Notes: generated by a model not told the origin, from the letters alone. Shown: positions 8,782-17,762, counted from the first letter of the stretch. The stretch: DNA of 64,000 nucleotides from Saccharofermentans sp. (GCA_024403715.1 JAKSRJ010000004.1:1-64000), one strand, 5' to 3'. Program-made: numbers and translations.

Positions 8782-8816
8782 CCCCCATATCCAGTATTAC
8801 TTAAGGATATAGGGGT
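8782..8816 (-). promoter_or_regulatory. Hairpin covering the ribosome site of the first Tad-like gene; possible pheT terminator
   Basis: On the minus strand ACCCC(T)ATATCC pairs with GGATATGGGGGT across a 12-base loop: ten base pairs with one bulged base. The downstream arm contains the GGGGG ribosome site of the gene starting at 8774 and is followed by TATTTTTAT. In read-through transcripts from pheT it could terminate transcription or hide the ribosome site. The candidate promoter at 8798-8826 would start RNA inside it, removing the upstream arm. Confidence 0.6.
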
Positions 8817-8826
8817 TGATTATCAA
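8798..8826 (-). promoter_or_regulatory. Candidate promoter of the Tad-like cluster
   Basis: Minus-strand TTGATA (8821-8826) and TAAGTA (8798-8803) are separated by exactly 17 bases. The predicted start falls near 8791, leaving a leader of about 16 bases with GGGGG ahead of ATG 8774. The four phased TTGTCG boxes end 6 bases upstream of the -35 element, an activator-like position. Confidence 0.45.
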
Positions 8827-8830
8827 TTTG

Positions 8831-8868
8831 GACGACAATTGTCGACAAAAAACGACAAAAGACGACAA
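8831..8868 (-). repeat. Four TTGTCG direct repeats at an exact 10-bp period
   Basis: CGACAA occurs at 8833-8838, 8843-8848, 8853-8858 and 8863-8868 on the plus strand, so TTGTCG is read four times on the minus strand, once per DNA turn and in the direction of the Tad-like genes. The array fits between the pheT stop and the candidate -35 box. Such phasing is characteristic of tandem regulator sites on one DNA face. TTGTCG resembles the core of the Spo0A box (TGTCGAA), but the last two bases match in none of the copies; an OmpR-type regulator is another possibility. Confidence 0.7.
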
Positions 8869-8871
8869 AGA

Positions 8872-11286
8872 TTATCTTAAGCGTGCATCATAAGTCTTTT
8901 CGAGTTTTGCAAGTATTGACGCGAATGAATCCTTAATATCATCATCAGCCAAAGTTCTTGAATCATCTCTAAATACAAGAGATACAGCTACAGACTTTTT
9001 ATTGTCTCCAAGCTTTGAATCCTCATAAACATCAAAGAATTCAACCTCTTTCAACAATTTGCCACCAGCAGATTTACATGTCTTAATAATGTCTCCAACT
9101 GCAACTTCCTTATTAACAACAACAGCTAAGTCACGAGCGATTCCAGGGAATTTAGGGATCTGCTTATATACTCTTTCAGTCTTAGCTGCATTTATCAAAG
9201 CATCTGCTTCAATTTCGAAGAAACAAGCTTTACTTGGAGCATCAAAATTATCAGCAACTTCTGGATGAATAATACCTATAACACCACAGACCTTATTATT
9301 AACAAGAATTGAAGCAGTTCTACCTGGGTGGAAACTAGGATTATTAGTTAATGGCTCAAATGTCATAGAACGAATGCCAAGAATTTTTGAAAGTTCCTCA
9401 ATAATTCCTCTAACATGATAGAAAGTACTAGCACTGTCACTCAAAGTATTGTCATAAGCAAAGCCACAAAGAGTCTTTCTCTCAAAAGGAAGCTTTGTTG
9501 AATCACTATCAGGAATATAAACATACGCTACTTCAAAAACCTTAGCACTTGCAACTCCACGGTTGGAATTACGTGCAGCAATTCTTAACATAGAAGGAAG
9601 CATCGTAGTTCTCATTACAGATGAATCATCTCCAAGAGGATTTGAAATTTTAACCTGATTGCGCAAACTATCATCTTCAGATACATTCATTAAATCCAAA
9701 TCAGCTGGGCTTTCAAATGAATATGTAATAGCTTCATAGAAACCACAAGAAACAAGAGTATCCTTTATTGTTTCAGTTAAGTTCTGACTCTTAGTTCTTC
9801 CACCAAGAGTTGTTGTAGAACCATTAAGAAGAGTTGGTTCAATATTGTTATAACCATAAAATCTAGCTATTTCCTCAGAAATATCAGCCTCACTCTCAAG
9901 GTCAGGGCGATAAGTTGGTGGAGTAATAACGTTATTTTCTATAGTACAACCAAGATCATTAAGGGTTTTAACCATAAAATCTTCAGTTGCATCTATACCA
10001 ATGAACTTATTAATCCAATCAGGTCTGAAAGCAATTTTCTTTACTTCTTTCTTAGTTGGATATACGTCAATAAGTCCCTTGGAAACCTTACCACATCCGA
10101 GCAACTCAACAAGTTCACATGCTCTATCTAAAGCTCTTAGTGCATTCTCACTATCTAGGCCCTTTTCATAACGAGATGAAGCCTCTGTACGTAAACCGTT
10201 CTTAATTGCAGTTTTACGAACGCTTACACCATTAAATGTAGCAGATTCAAAAAGAATAGTTTTAGTAGTCTCTAAAACCTCAGAATTCTCTCCACCCATT
10301 ACACCAGCAATAGCGCAAACTTTTTCTTCATCAGCAATTACTAACATAGATGAATCAAGAGTATGATCATTGCCATCAAGAGTCTTTGTTAATTCACCAT
10401 CATTAGCAGTTCTAACAATGATATGGTTATTCTTGAGATAATCAAGATCAAAAGCGTGCATTGGCTGACCTAATTCAAGACATACATAGTTAGTAATATC
10501 AACAATATTATTAATAGAACGCATTCCAGCTGCTACAAGCTTTTCAACCATCCATTCAGGAGAAGGACCAATCTTTACATCCTCAACAGTTCTGGCACAA
10601 TAGCGATAGCACAAATCTGGAGCAAGAATATCAACTTTGGCAACATCTTGTGTAACAAGATTACCCTCTTGCTTAATTACAGGATTAATAGCTTTAAAAG
10701 GCTTCCCCATAGTAACAGCAGCTTCACGACCGAGGCCCTCAACAGAAAAACAATCAGGTCTATTAGAAGTAATCTCAAAATCAATAGTTACAAAAGCATC
10801 TACATTTAAGAACTCACGCATATCAGTTCCCAAAGCTGGCATAGGGTCAAGATTTTTAAGGTCCCAAAGTCCATATACATCAGAGCCAGGCTTGCCCATA
10901 GCAACTGGACCAAGTTCTTCTGCTGAACAGCACATACCAAAGCTCTCTACGCCTCTAATCTTACCCTTCTTAATTGTAATCTCAGGAAGAACAGCACCAA
11001 CACAAGCGATTGGGCAAATCATTCCTTCATATACATTAGGTGCACCACACACAATCTGTACATCGTGACCAATCTCGTCACGACCAAAATCAACCTTTAA
11101 AATATGAAGGTGATCTGAATCTGGGTGTTCAGCAACACTTAAAATCTTTCCAGCATAAACACCAGAAAGCTTATAATCTATAACTTCTTCTACCTTAGAA
11201 CCAGAAAGAGTCATTGCATCAGCAAGTTCCTTAACTGGAATATCAATATCAGTAAAATCCTTTAACCAAATTACAGGTGCTTTCAT
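8872..11286 (-). CDS. pheT: Phenylalanine--tRNA ligase beta subunit
   Basis: Partner of PheS in the alpha2-beta2 enzyme that charges tRNA-Phe. The 804 residues show the full bacterial beta-chain order: EMAP/OB-type tRNA-binding domain (about 40-155, with HPDSDHLHILKVDFG), B3/B4 editing domain, B5 domain (about 400-475), catalytic-like core, and C-terminal anticodon-binding FDX-ACB domain (about 710-804, KFPGIARDLAVVV). It follows pheS by 12 bases with a CTTTCCTCCTT-type ribosome site. Length is normal. No T-box leader was seen upstream of the pair. Confidence 0.97.
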   Translation of the reverse strand: MKAPVIWLKDFTDIDIPVKELADAMTLSGSKVEEVIDYKLSGVYAGKILSVAEHPDSDHLHILKVDFGRDEIGHDVQIVCGAPNVYEGMICPIACVGAVLPEITIKKGKIRGVESFGMCCSAEELGPVAMGKPGSDVYGLWDLKNLDPMPALGTDMREFLNVDAFVTIDFEITSNRPDCFSVEGLGREAAVTMGKPFKAINPVIKQEGNLVTQDVAKVDILAPDLCYRYCARTVEDVKIGPSPEWMVEKLVAAGMRSINNIVDITNYVCLELGQPMHAFDLDYLKNNHIIVRTANDGELTKTLDGNDHTLDSSMLVIADEEKVCAIAGVMGGENSEVLETTKTILFESATFNGVSVRKTAIKNGLRTEASSRYEKGLDSENALRALDRACELVELLGCGKVSKGLIDVYPTKKEVKKIAFRPDWINKFIGIDATEDFMVKTLNDLGCTIENNVITPPTYRPDLESEADISEEIARFYGYNNIEPTLLNGSTTTLGGRTKSQNLTETIKDTLVSCGFYEAITYSFESPADLDLMNVSEDDSLRNQVKISNPLGDDSSVMRTTMLPSMLRIAARNSNRGVASAKVFEVAYVYIPDSDSTKLPFERKTLCGFAYDNTLSDSASTFYHVRGIIEELSKILGIRSMTFEPLTNNPSFHPGRTASILVNNKVCGVIGIIHPEVADNFDAPSKACFFEIEADALINAAKTERVYKQIPKFPGIARDLAVVVNKEVAVGDIIKTCKSAGGKLLKEVEFFDVYEDSKLGDNKKSVAVSLVFRDDSRTLADDDIKDSFASILAKLEKTYDARLR

Positions 11287-11298
11287 TCTCTTTCCTCC

Positions 11299-12330
11299 TT
11301 ACTTGAACTGCTTTAAGAAGCGTACATCGTTCTCATAAAGGAGTCTGATGTCATCAATTCCATAACGACCCATTGCTGTTCTCTCAACACCGATACCAAA
11401 AGCAAATCCACTATATTCATTAGAATCGATACCGCAATTCTCAAGAACTTCAGGATGTACCATACCAGCACCAAGAACCTCAATCCAGCCCTCACCCTTA
11501 CATACGTTACATCCGCATCCGCCACACTTCCAGCATGTTAAGTCAACCTCAACAGATGGCTCAGTAAATGGGAAGTGATGAGGACGAAGTCTGATTTCTG
11601 TCTTCTCACCGAAAAGCTTCTTTGCAAATAACTGTAAAGAACCAACAAGATCGCCCATGGTTACACCCTTATCAACAACAAGGCCTTCAATCTGATGGAA
11701 AACTGGTGAGTGAGTAGCGTCCAAAGTATCCTGTCGATAAACCTTACCAGGGCAAACAACCTTAATTGGTGGCTTTTGATTTTCCATGATACGAATCTGC
11801 ATAGGAGAAGTTTGAGTTCTAAGAAGAATATTCTCATTAATATAGAAAGTATCCTGAGTATCACGAGCTGGATGCCCCTTAGGCAGTCTTAAAAGCTCGA
11901 AATTATACTTATCATACTCAACTTCTGGACCTTCACCAATACTATAACCAAGTCCAAGGAAAATATCACAGATCTCATCGATTGCCATATTAAGTGGATG
12001 ACGAGATCCTGCTCCAGAAAAGCTTGTAGGTAAAGTAACATCGATTACTTCACGCTTAAGCTTATGAGCACTCTCCATTGCTTTCATCTTAGATTGAGTC
12101 TGGGCAAAAACTTCTTCCATCTTTGCTCTAACTTCATTTACCATCTTACCAGCTTCTGGACGCTCTTCAGGCTTTAAACTACCCATTCCACGCAAAACAC
12201 CAGTAAGCTTACCTTTTTTACCAAAGTATTCAACTCTTAAGCTCTCGATATCAGCAGAACTTGTGATTTCTTTAATCTTACTCTCAAATTCTTCGCGAGT
12301 CTTATTAAGACTTTCTCGCAAATCGCTCAT
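11299..12330 (-). CDS. pheS: Phenylalanine--tRNA ligase alpha subunit
   Basis: Catalytic subunit that forms phenylalanyl-adenylate and transfers it to tRNA-Phe. The 343-residue protein has an N-terminal coiled-coil arm, class II motif 2 region ([26 protein letters not shown]), FTEPSVEVD, the family segment [16 protein letters not shown] and motif 3 [19 protein letters not shown] cysteine-rich [12 protein letters not shown] segment precedes GWIEVLG, as in many Firmicute PheS proteins. A strong AAGGAGG site precedes ATG 12330. First gene of pheST. Confidence 0.98.
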   Translation of the reverse strand: MSDLRESLNKTREEFESKIKEITSSADIESLRVEYFGKKGKLTGVLRGMGSLKPEERPEAGKMVNEVRAKMEEVFAQTQSKMKAMESAHKLKREVIDVTLPTSFSGAGSRHPLNMAIDEICDIFLGLGYSIGEGPEVEYDKYNFELLRLPKGHPARDTQDTFYINENILLRTQTSPMQIRIMENQKPPIKVVCPGKVYRQDTLDATHSPVFHQIEGLVVDKGVTMGDLVGSLQLFAKKLFGEKTEIRLRPHHFPFTEPSVEVDLTCWKCGGCGCNVCKGEGWIEVLGAGMVHPEVLENCGIDSNEYSGFAFGIGVERTAMGRYGIDDIRLLYENDVRFLKQFK

Positions 12331-12384
12331 GATAAGCCTCCTTAAATTACACTTTAACTTATGAAATATAACATAAATATATAA

Positions 12385-12987
12385 TTAATTAAAGAATGGA
12401 TTAAATTTGAACTCAAACTCCAAAGTAGATTGTGGTCCGTGACCAGGATAAACAATAGTATCCGCAGGAAACTTTCTAAATATATCCATAGATTGACTTA
12501 ATTCAATTTGAGATCCGCCTGGTAAATCAGATCTACCAACTCCAAGCTTAAACAAAGTATCCCCTGTAAACATAACTGATTTACCATTTTCTTTATAAAA
12601 AACACAAATTGATCCTGGTGAATGTCCAGGAGTTTCTTCAACAATAATTCCATCTAAGGCACATTCGGAAATACTATGTACCGAAGAATTATATATACAT
12701 TTATCTGAGAAAAATGAAGAACAATTATATATTGGCTCACTTAAACATTTTCTATCTCCATCGTGTATAAAAACTTGAGCTTCTGGAAATAATTGTGTCC
12801 ATTTATCAACAGCATTAATATGATCAAAATGACCATGAGTACAAAAAATAGCATCTATTTTACTTGGTAAATCATCTCTAATGTTATCTGGATAAACAGA
12901 AGGATCGAATAAAAAAGTCCCCGAACACGATTCTAAAAGATACATGTTCGAGGCTAATGGTCCGTATGGATAAACTCTGACGTTCAT
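12385..12987 (-). CDS. MBL-fold metallo-hydrolase, glyoxalase II-like
   Basis: A 200-residue metallo-beta-lactamase-fold hydrolase. Metal-binding motifs are complete: THGHFDH (50-56), a third His in ETPGHSPG (118-125), TGDTLF (141-146) with the bridging Asp, and the final His in YPGHG (180-184). Members of this short class include glyoxalase II-type thioesterases, but the substrate cannot be assigned. The ATG at 12987 overlaps the stop of the methylglyoxal-synthase-like gene by one base; a TTG one codon earlier is possible. The pairing with that gene hints at methylglyoxal detoxification, although the partner looks inactive. Confidence 0.85.
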   Translation of the reverse strand: MNVRVYPYGPLASNMYLLESCSGTFLFDPSVYPDNIRDDLPSKIDAIFCTHGHFDHINAVDKWTQLFPEAQVFIHDGDRKCLSEPIYNCSSFFSDKCIYNSSVHSISECALDGIIVEETPGHSPGSICVFYKENGKSVMFTGDTLFKLGVGRSDLPGGSQIELSQSMDIFRKFPADTIVYPGHGPQSTLEFEFKFNPFFN

Positions 12988-13391
12988 CAAGAAACCTTAG
13001 AATCCTTAATCCAAGTTCTATAGTCGAGATCACCTCGATCAATAGAGAGAATCAAAATTTCAGCAGTAGCAAGATTTGTAGCATATGGGATGTTATTCTG
13101 ATCACATGTATTTAGAAGATCATATGGAATATTAACAGTATCCTCTTCTGCATCTCTAAGATAGATAACACAGTCAATTTCATCAAACTCAGCTCTAGAA
13201 GCAAGTTGTGCAATACCGCCTAGATAATCTACATTAAGACCAGATACATCAATATCAACAGCAGTCTTAAGATACTTAGCTGTACTATAAACAGAAATCA
13301 GTTGGTGCTTTGAAAGTAGAGACTTATAGGCAATACAAAAATTAACCAAAAGCTCATTTTTACGGTTGTCAGCCATCAAAACAATCTTCAT
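12987..13391 (-). CDS. Methylglyoxal synthase-like protein with missing catalytic residues
   Basis: The 134-residue protein has the MGS-like fold signature: KIVLMADNRKNELLVNFCIAYK, LGGIAQLA, IDCVIYLRD and the strongly conserved NNIPYATNLATAEILI. In true methylglyoxal synthase the GDQQ motif supplies the catalytic Asp and a GTTG-type loop binds phosphate; here these are GIAQ (Ile at 60) and STAK (36-39). It is therefore unlikely to make methylglyoxal and may bind a ligand. Start chosen by homology at MKIVLMADN; no clear ribosome site is seen, and starts up to 13430 are open. In several Clostridia mgsA lies in the mre/rod operon (from memory), matching its place behind PBP2. Confidence 0.75.
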   Translation of the reverse strand: MKIVLMADNRKNELLVNFCIAYKSLLSKHQLISVYSTAKYLKTAVDIDVSGLNVDYLGGIAQLASRAEFDEIDCVIYLRDAEEDTVNIPYDLLNTCDQNNIPYATNLATAEILILSIDRGDLDYRTWIKDSKVS

Positions 13392-13442
13392 AATAAGACA
13401 CATGACGTCGCATATATTCATATTGTACAAAAGAAGATAAAA

Positions 13443-13459
13443 AATAACAGTGTGTTATT
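13443..13459 (-). terminator. Small hairpin with T-run behind the PBP2 gene
   Basis: On the minus strand AATAACA pairs with TGTTATT across a 3-base loop, followed by TTTTTTATC. It lies 21 bases after the PBP2 stop. The A/T-rich stem is weak, so it may only partly separate the mre operon from the methylglyoxal-synthase-like gene. Confidence 0.5.
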
Positions 13460-13479
13460 GTTGAAAAAGAACAAATAAT

Positions 13480-15771
13480 TTAAACAGGTGCTGCAACTGG
13501 TTGAATCAATCTATCCAAATCATCACCAGTAATAGGAATTGAACTCATTGCCTGCTCAGCCATCGTTGGTGCAACTCCAAAATAAGCAGCTAGAAGTTTA
13601 CGAGCGATAATCGCTGTTGAAGCTCCCCACTCACCTCTTTCGACAACAAGAGCAATAGCTACTTGAGGGTCATTAGCAGGTGCATAGCAAACAAACAATC
13701 CGTTAGAATACTCTTTACGAATATCCTCAAAACCAGTCTCCGCTGTACCAGTTTTACATACAACTGAAATTGGGAAGTTAGCAAAAATATCTTGAGCAGT
13801 ACCTGGCCATATACTAGTACCGGTAACTACACATCTCATTGAATTACGTACAGCATTAATGTTTTCTTCACTGATATTAAGAGGTGTAGATTCAGTCTGA
13901 CCATGATAAAGAATAGTTCCATCACTTGCAGTTACATTATCAATAACATATGGAGTAACTAATTGGTTAGTGGCAATGCCAGCTGTATAACGACACAACT
14001 GCATGATTGTAAAACAGTTATCAAATTGTCCAATTGATGACTGAGCTGTATCAGCTGGGAACCATGTTCTGTCATATTCCAATTCATGAAGTAGTATTTT
14101 TGTCTCTCGAGAAGCACGTACACCACGAATTTCACCTGGAAGATCAATACCTGTATATTCACCGAGACCAAGTCTCTCACCCATTGCATCAATATTATCA
14201 ATACCAGTATCAACACCTAGCCTCATAAAATAAATATTACATGAAGTAGCAATAGCAGCATTCAAATCAAGAGGTCCATGACCACCATTAGGAAACTCCA
14301 AACATCTAAATTCCCATCCTCCAATATCAATTGGAGAATCGCATGAATACCAATTTGAATTTGCTGTTATAACCCCATTTTCAAGAGCTGCTAAAGCAGT
14401 ACACATTTTAAAAGTAGATCCAGGAGCATACTGAGACATAATTGCACGATTCCAAAGTGGCATGTCTTCTGCTGTAATTTCTTCATACTCACCCAAACCA
14501 AGATAATACTCAACCTGTTCTTGAGCTTGAGCGTCACCATACATAGAAAGAACAAAATCATTAGGATCAAAATTTGGATAAGATCCCATTGCTAGTACAG
14601 CACCTGTATTAACATCCATCATAACAAAAGCGCCAGCATTAGCAGTTTTATAGCCAGACATTTCAATTAATTCAGCATTTTTAGCTTCATCAATATACGT
14701 CTTAAGTGCTTCAATACCAACTCTTTGTAAATCAGAATCAATAGTTAACTGAACAGTTGCTCCACTTTGAGCAGGCATACCATATGAAGATGGGAAAAAT
14801 ATACCTTCTGGTCCCTGAGTCGTCCAAGTGTTATAAGTTGCAACACCACTATAACCATGGAGATATCGCTCCATCTGTGACTCAACACCAGACTGTCCTA
14901 CCAAATCATCGTTAGAGTAACCATAAGGAGCAAGTGTAACAAGAGATTCCTGAGAGATTCTTCCTACATAACCTACTACATGGCTCGCTAACTGAGCTGC
15001 AGGTTCATAAGTTCTTCTGTAAGTTAATGTAGTTATTATTCCCATATAATGATAATTCTGCTCATTAAATATTGTTATGAGCTCATCTGGAACATCAGTT
15101 GCTATAGTAACCGGGGTTCCAGTCTGAAACGACCAGTTATCACTAAATATTTGATAACGAATACGACAAATACGGTATGCTTCATCTTCAGTATACGATT
15201 CATCAATATCGAACAATTGTCTTAGGTATAAAAAGAATACTTGAGGATCTGTCTTAACATAGTTATCAGTAAAAGTAACTATGATACCCTGAGTATAATC
15301 ATCAAGATCAAAGAGATTATGATCAGTTTGCCACAATCTAATTTGTTCTTCATCCTTTAAGAACAAAAATGGGTTAACTTGAAAATAATCATCTAAGCCA
15401 GAGACTGAAGTACAATTGTACTGGTCAAATAAATAACTTAACTCTAGACACATAGAATTAAGTGAATCATCATCCAAATATGCGTTAGAAATCATTACTG
15501 TATTAACAGCACGACTTGATGCCAATACTATACCGTTTGCATCGATAATGTCACCACGTGGAGCTGTAACTACATACTGCCTCGAAATACCTTCTGATGA
15601 AGCTGATATCGTTCTTTGATAACCAGAAAACTGCAAAGCAGAGGTCATAAATAGAATAATTGCACCGAAAACACAAAAAGCTAAGGACAGTATAAAATAC
15701 CTGTTCTGAATAACATCGTATATTTTGCTGAAAACGGATTCTTTGTTTCGTCCGCTTACATTGTCAGCCAC
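13480..15771 (-). CDS. mrdA: Penicillin-binding protein 2-type class B transpeptidase (cell elongation)
   Basis: Cross-links peptidoglycan in the elongation machinery. The 763-residue protein has a cytoplasmic N-terminus, one membrane span (about 26-46), a pedestal/dimerisation domain (APRGDIIDANG at 70-80) and a transpeptidase domain with SxxK = STFK (452-455), SxN = SCN (510-512) and KTG (673-675). The start is GTG at 15771 with a GGGAGG site; the gene overlaps mreD by 16 bases. Context with mreC and mreD assigns it to lateral wall growth. No RodA or MreB is in the window. Confidence 0.93.
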   Translation of the reverse strand: MADNVSGRNKESVFSKIYDVIQNRYFILSLAFCVFGAIILFMTSALQFSGYQRTISASSEGISRQYVVTAPRGDIIDANGIVLASSRAVNTVMISNAYLDDDSLNSMCLELSYLFDQYNCTSVSGLDDYFQVNPFLFLKDEEQIRLWQTDHNLFDLDDYTQGIIVTFTDNYVKTDPQVFFLYLRQLFDIDESYTEDEAYRICRIRYQIFSDNWSFQTGTPVTIATDVPDELITIFNEQNYHYMGIITTLTYRRTYEPAAQLASHVVGYVGRISQESLVTLAPYGYSNDDLVGQSGVESQMERYLHGYSGVATYNTWTTQGPEGIFFPSSYGMPAQSGATVQLTIDSDLQRVGIEALKTYIDEAKNAELIEMSGYKTANAGAFVMMDVNTGAVLAMGSYPNFDPNDFVLSMYGDAQAQEQVEYYLGLGEYEEITAEDMPLWNRAIMSQYAPGSTFKMCTALAALENGVITANSNWYSCDSPIDIGGWEFRCLEFPNGGHGPLDLNAAIATSCNIYFMRLGVDTGIDNIDAMGERLGLGEYTGIDLPGEIRGVRASRETKILLHELEYDRTWFPADTAQSSIGQFDNCFTIMQLCRYTAGIATNQLVTPYVIDNVTASDGTILYHGQTESTPLNISEENINAVRNSMRCVVTGTSIWPGTAQDIFANFPISVVCKTGTAETGFEDIRKEYSNGLFVCYAPANDPQVAIALVVERGEWGASTAIIARKLLAAYFGVAPTMAEQAMSSIPITGDDLDRLIQPVAAPV

Positions 15772-16376
15772 AAGTTATCCTCCCTACTTTTTTCATCTAT
15801 TAATGCAGGATTAACCCCCTTATGATACGGTCCAATAAATCTTAATGCTAAATATACAGGTATAGCAATAATCATATTGAGCAAAGTCTGTGGTAATATT
15901 GAAAACATCAATGCATTTTCAAGTCCGATATTATATTCATGATGCAAAAACGCATTTTCCCAAGTAAATACTACTAAATGACCAATAATTTTATAGAATA
16001 GAGTTGCAGTAACAACAGATGAAAAAGCCATCGGAAAGTTACGCTTAATTCTAATAGTAAAAAAAGATGAACCATATGAAGCTGCTAAAATCATAACAAG
16101 TAATCCTATTCCAGTAGTTGCAGTTACGGTTCCATCAATTCCAGTAATGGATGGTCCAGCAAAGTAATCTCTTAATACTCCAACCAATGAGCCAACAATC
16201 ATTCCATCTTTAAAACCAAACATATACGCTGTTAATACAACAAAAACAAACATTAAGTCAGGATACAATCCTTGTAAAGAAAACAATCCACGAAATGTAA
16301 CCTGGAAAGTAGTAAAAACTAGAATATAAATAGTATAAACAACAATCTTACGGATCAACAACGTCTGGTTCTTCAT
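15756..16376 (-). CDS. mreD: Rod shape-determining membrane protein MreD
   Basis: A very hydrophobic protein of about 206 residues with five to six predicted membrane spans and the family-typical stretch FFSLQGLYPDLMFVFVVLTAYMFG-like region followed by GMIVGSLVGVLRDYFAGP. It links MreC to the elongasome. The frame is open to 16403, but MKNQTLLIRKIVVY is the most natural N-terminus. It overlaps mreC by 29 bases and PBP2 by 16, so all three are probably translationally coupled. The ribosome site is weak. Confidence 0.88.
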   Translation of the reverse strand: MKNQTLLIRKIVVYTIYILVFTTFQVTFRGLFSLQGLYPDLMFVFVVLTAYMFGFKDGMIVGSLVGVLRDYFAGPSITGIDGTVTATTGIGLLVMILAASYGSSFFTIRIKRNFPMAFSSVVTATLFYKIIGHLVVFTWENAFLHHEYNIGLENALMFSILPQTLLNMIIAIPVYLALRFIGPYHKGVNPALIDEKSREDNLWLTM

Positions 16377-17214
16377 TAAAAGGTACCATAATAAAGACAT
16401 CACTCAAATCAGCGATATCGGAATAAGGTCTTAATGTAGCAGTTATATTGAGTGGATCAGAAATATCTACATCCACAATAACTCCAATAGGAATTCCTTG
16501 AGGAAATAATCCACCATCACCCGATGTAACTATTACATCGCCAGGTTCAGGAATAACTTCTGGATCAATACCAGTGACAAGACAAAGTCCCTGAAGTTTA
16601 AGCATTGCGTCACCAGATACAATCATGGTAGCACCATTAACTTCATTAACCTTTCCACTAACAGTAAATCCTTCATGTAATAGTGGAAGAATTTTAGAAT
16701 CATCTTCATTAATCTCGATTACACGACCTATAAGGTTCATTCGTACATCAACTACAGCTAATGATTCACCAGAATCAAGATAGATATTATCTGAATTACC
16801 AACACCTACTCTAATAACTGAGAACCATTCATCTGCTTCTCTAGAAAGAACAGAAGCACCAAAAATATCATAGTTCGAGAAAGTTTCTCTAATATGAAAT
16901 GCCTCCTGAAGCTCCTCATATCTAATAGCAGCTTCTTCCATCATATTTAATTGATACTGTAATGATGCAATCTCAGCTCTTAATTCTTCATTATTCTTGC
17001 GAATAGCCATACCATCAGTAACTGCTACCCAAAAATCAGAAATAGAATTTCCAACATTATTAACAAAGCTCGCTACAGGGTTAGCAATTGCACCCACAGG
17101 CTTTAAAACCTTATTTACTGGGCTACCCGGAAATGAACCTAATATAATCACGGCCACGACAATTAATGTCGATATGGCCGTGATAAACCACTTGTTAGTG
17201 AGAAGTCTGCGCAT
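16348..17214 (-). CDS. mreC: Rod shape-determining protein MreC
   Basis: A bitopic membrane protein that scaffolds the elongation complex. The 288 residues show an N-terminal membrane span (about 9-29), a coiled-coil segment (about 70-105, IRKNNEELRAEIASLQYQLN) and two beta domains with ASVLSREADEWFSVIRVGVG and VIVTSGDGGLFPQGIPIG, hallmark MreC motifs. No clear ribosome site precedes ATG 17214; translation may depend on coupling to the SEC-C gene ending 9 bases upstream. First of the mreC-mreD-PBP2 set. Confidence 0.93.
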   Translation of the reverse strand: MRRLLTNKWFITAISTLIVVAVIILGSFPGSPVNKVLKPVGAIANPVASFVNNVGNSISDFWVAVTDGMAIRKNNEELRAEIASLQYQLNMMEEAAIRYEELQEAFHIRETFSNYDIFGASVLSREADEWFSVIRVGVGNSDNIYLDSGESLAVVDVRMNLIGRVIEINEDDSKILPLLHEGFTVSGKVNEVNGATMIVSGDAMLKLQGLCLVTGIDPEVIPEPGDVIVTSGDGGLFPQGIPIGVIVDVDISDPLNITATLRPYSDIADLSDVFIMVPFNEEPDVVDP

Positions 17215-17223
17215 TAATCTAAA

Positions 17224-17742
17224 TTATGCTTTTTTACCGCAGCAATTCTTATACTTCTTGCCGGAACCACAAGTACAAGGATCGTTTCTACCAATTTTTG
17301 TAGAATGAGCGATATTTGCCTCTCTGTATTCACGTGTAATTTCAGCAATCTTATCTTCTGCCAAAACCTTCTTCCAAGCTGGAAGTTTAAAAAGCCATGT
17401 AGCCTTAGCATCTCTCATGTTATAGAAAAGCTTCTCATAGTTAATATCGAGATCAATATCTGTTTCATCATTAACACTTTCAACATCGATATCAGTATTC
17501 AAAGAAGACTTGATTCCATCGAGGAAACCAACAAAAATATCCATAGTACTTGCATTAAAACCAAGTTTCTTTGCAAGGTCAGTTGCCTTACCAGATGTAA
17601 ATTCCTTATTATCTGGATAATTAGAAAGAATCTTCTCATATGCATCTCTTTCTAATGAATAGTATGCATTAATATACTGTGTATAAGATGTCTGATCCTT
17701 TACATTCTCAGAATTATCAATCCAAGTCTCATAATATGTCAT
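17224..17742 (-). CDS. SEC-C zinc-motif protein, unknown function
   Basis: A 172-residue protein whose last 22 residues ([20 protein letters not shown]) are a SEC-C zinc-binding motif almost identical to the SecA C-terminus in this window (2728-5577). The preceding 150 residues are acidic and mainly helical, without a family I recognise. A good AAGGAG site precedes ATG 17742. It lies between icd and mreC, 20 and 9 bases away, so it joins both units. In SecA the motif binds zinc and contacts SecB or ribosomes; a translation- or export-related role here is only inference. Confidence 0.7.
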   Translation of the reverse strand: MTYYETWIDNSENVKDQTSYTQYINAYYSLERDAYEKILSNYPDNKEFTSGKATDLAKKLGFNASTMDIFVGFLDGIKSSLNTDIDVESVNDETDIDLDINYEKLFYNMRDAKATWLFKLPAWKKVLAEDKIAEITREYREANIAHSTKIGRNDPCTCGSGKKYKNCCGKKA

Positions 17743-17762
17743 AAAAAATATCTCCTTAAAAA

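Noticed and set aside
8831..8868. The phased CGACAA repeats as a CRISPR fragment or transposon end
   Set aside because: Repeat units are only 10 bp with no spacers of CRISPR length, and no transposase or terminal inverted repeat is nearby.
10637..11068. 143-codon plus-strand open frame inside pheT
   Set aside because: Antisense to the tRNA-binding and B3/B4 regions of PheT, with no ribosome site; a shadow frame.
12331..12384. Possible T-box leader upstream of pheS
   Set aside because: Only 54 A/T-rich bases separate pheS from the MBL gene; there is no room for a specifier stem or a T-box motif.
17305..17655. 116-codon plus-strand open frame opposite the SEC-C gene
   Set aside because: The minus-strand gene has a strong ribosome site and a recognisable zinc motif; the plus-strand frame has neither.
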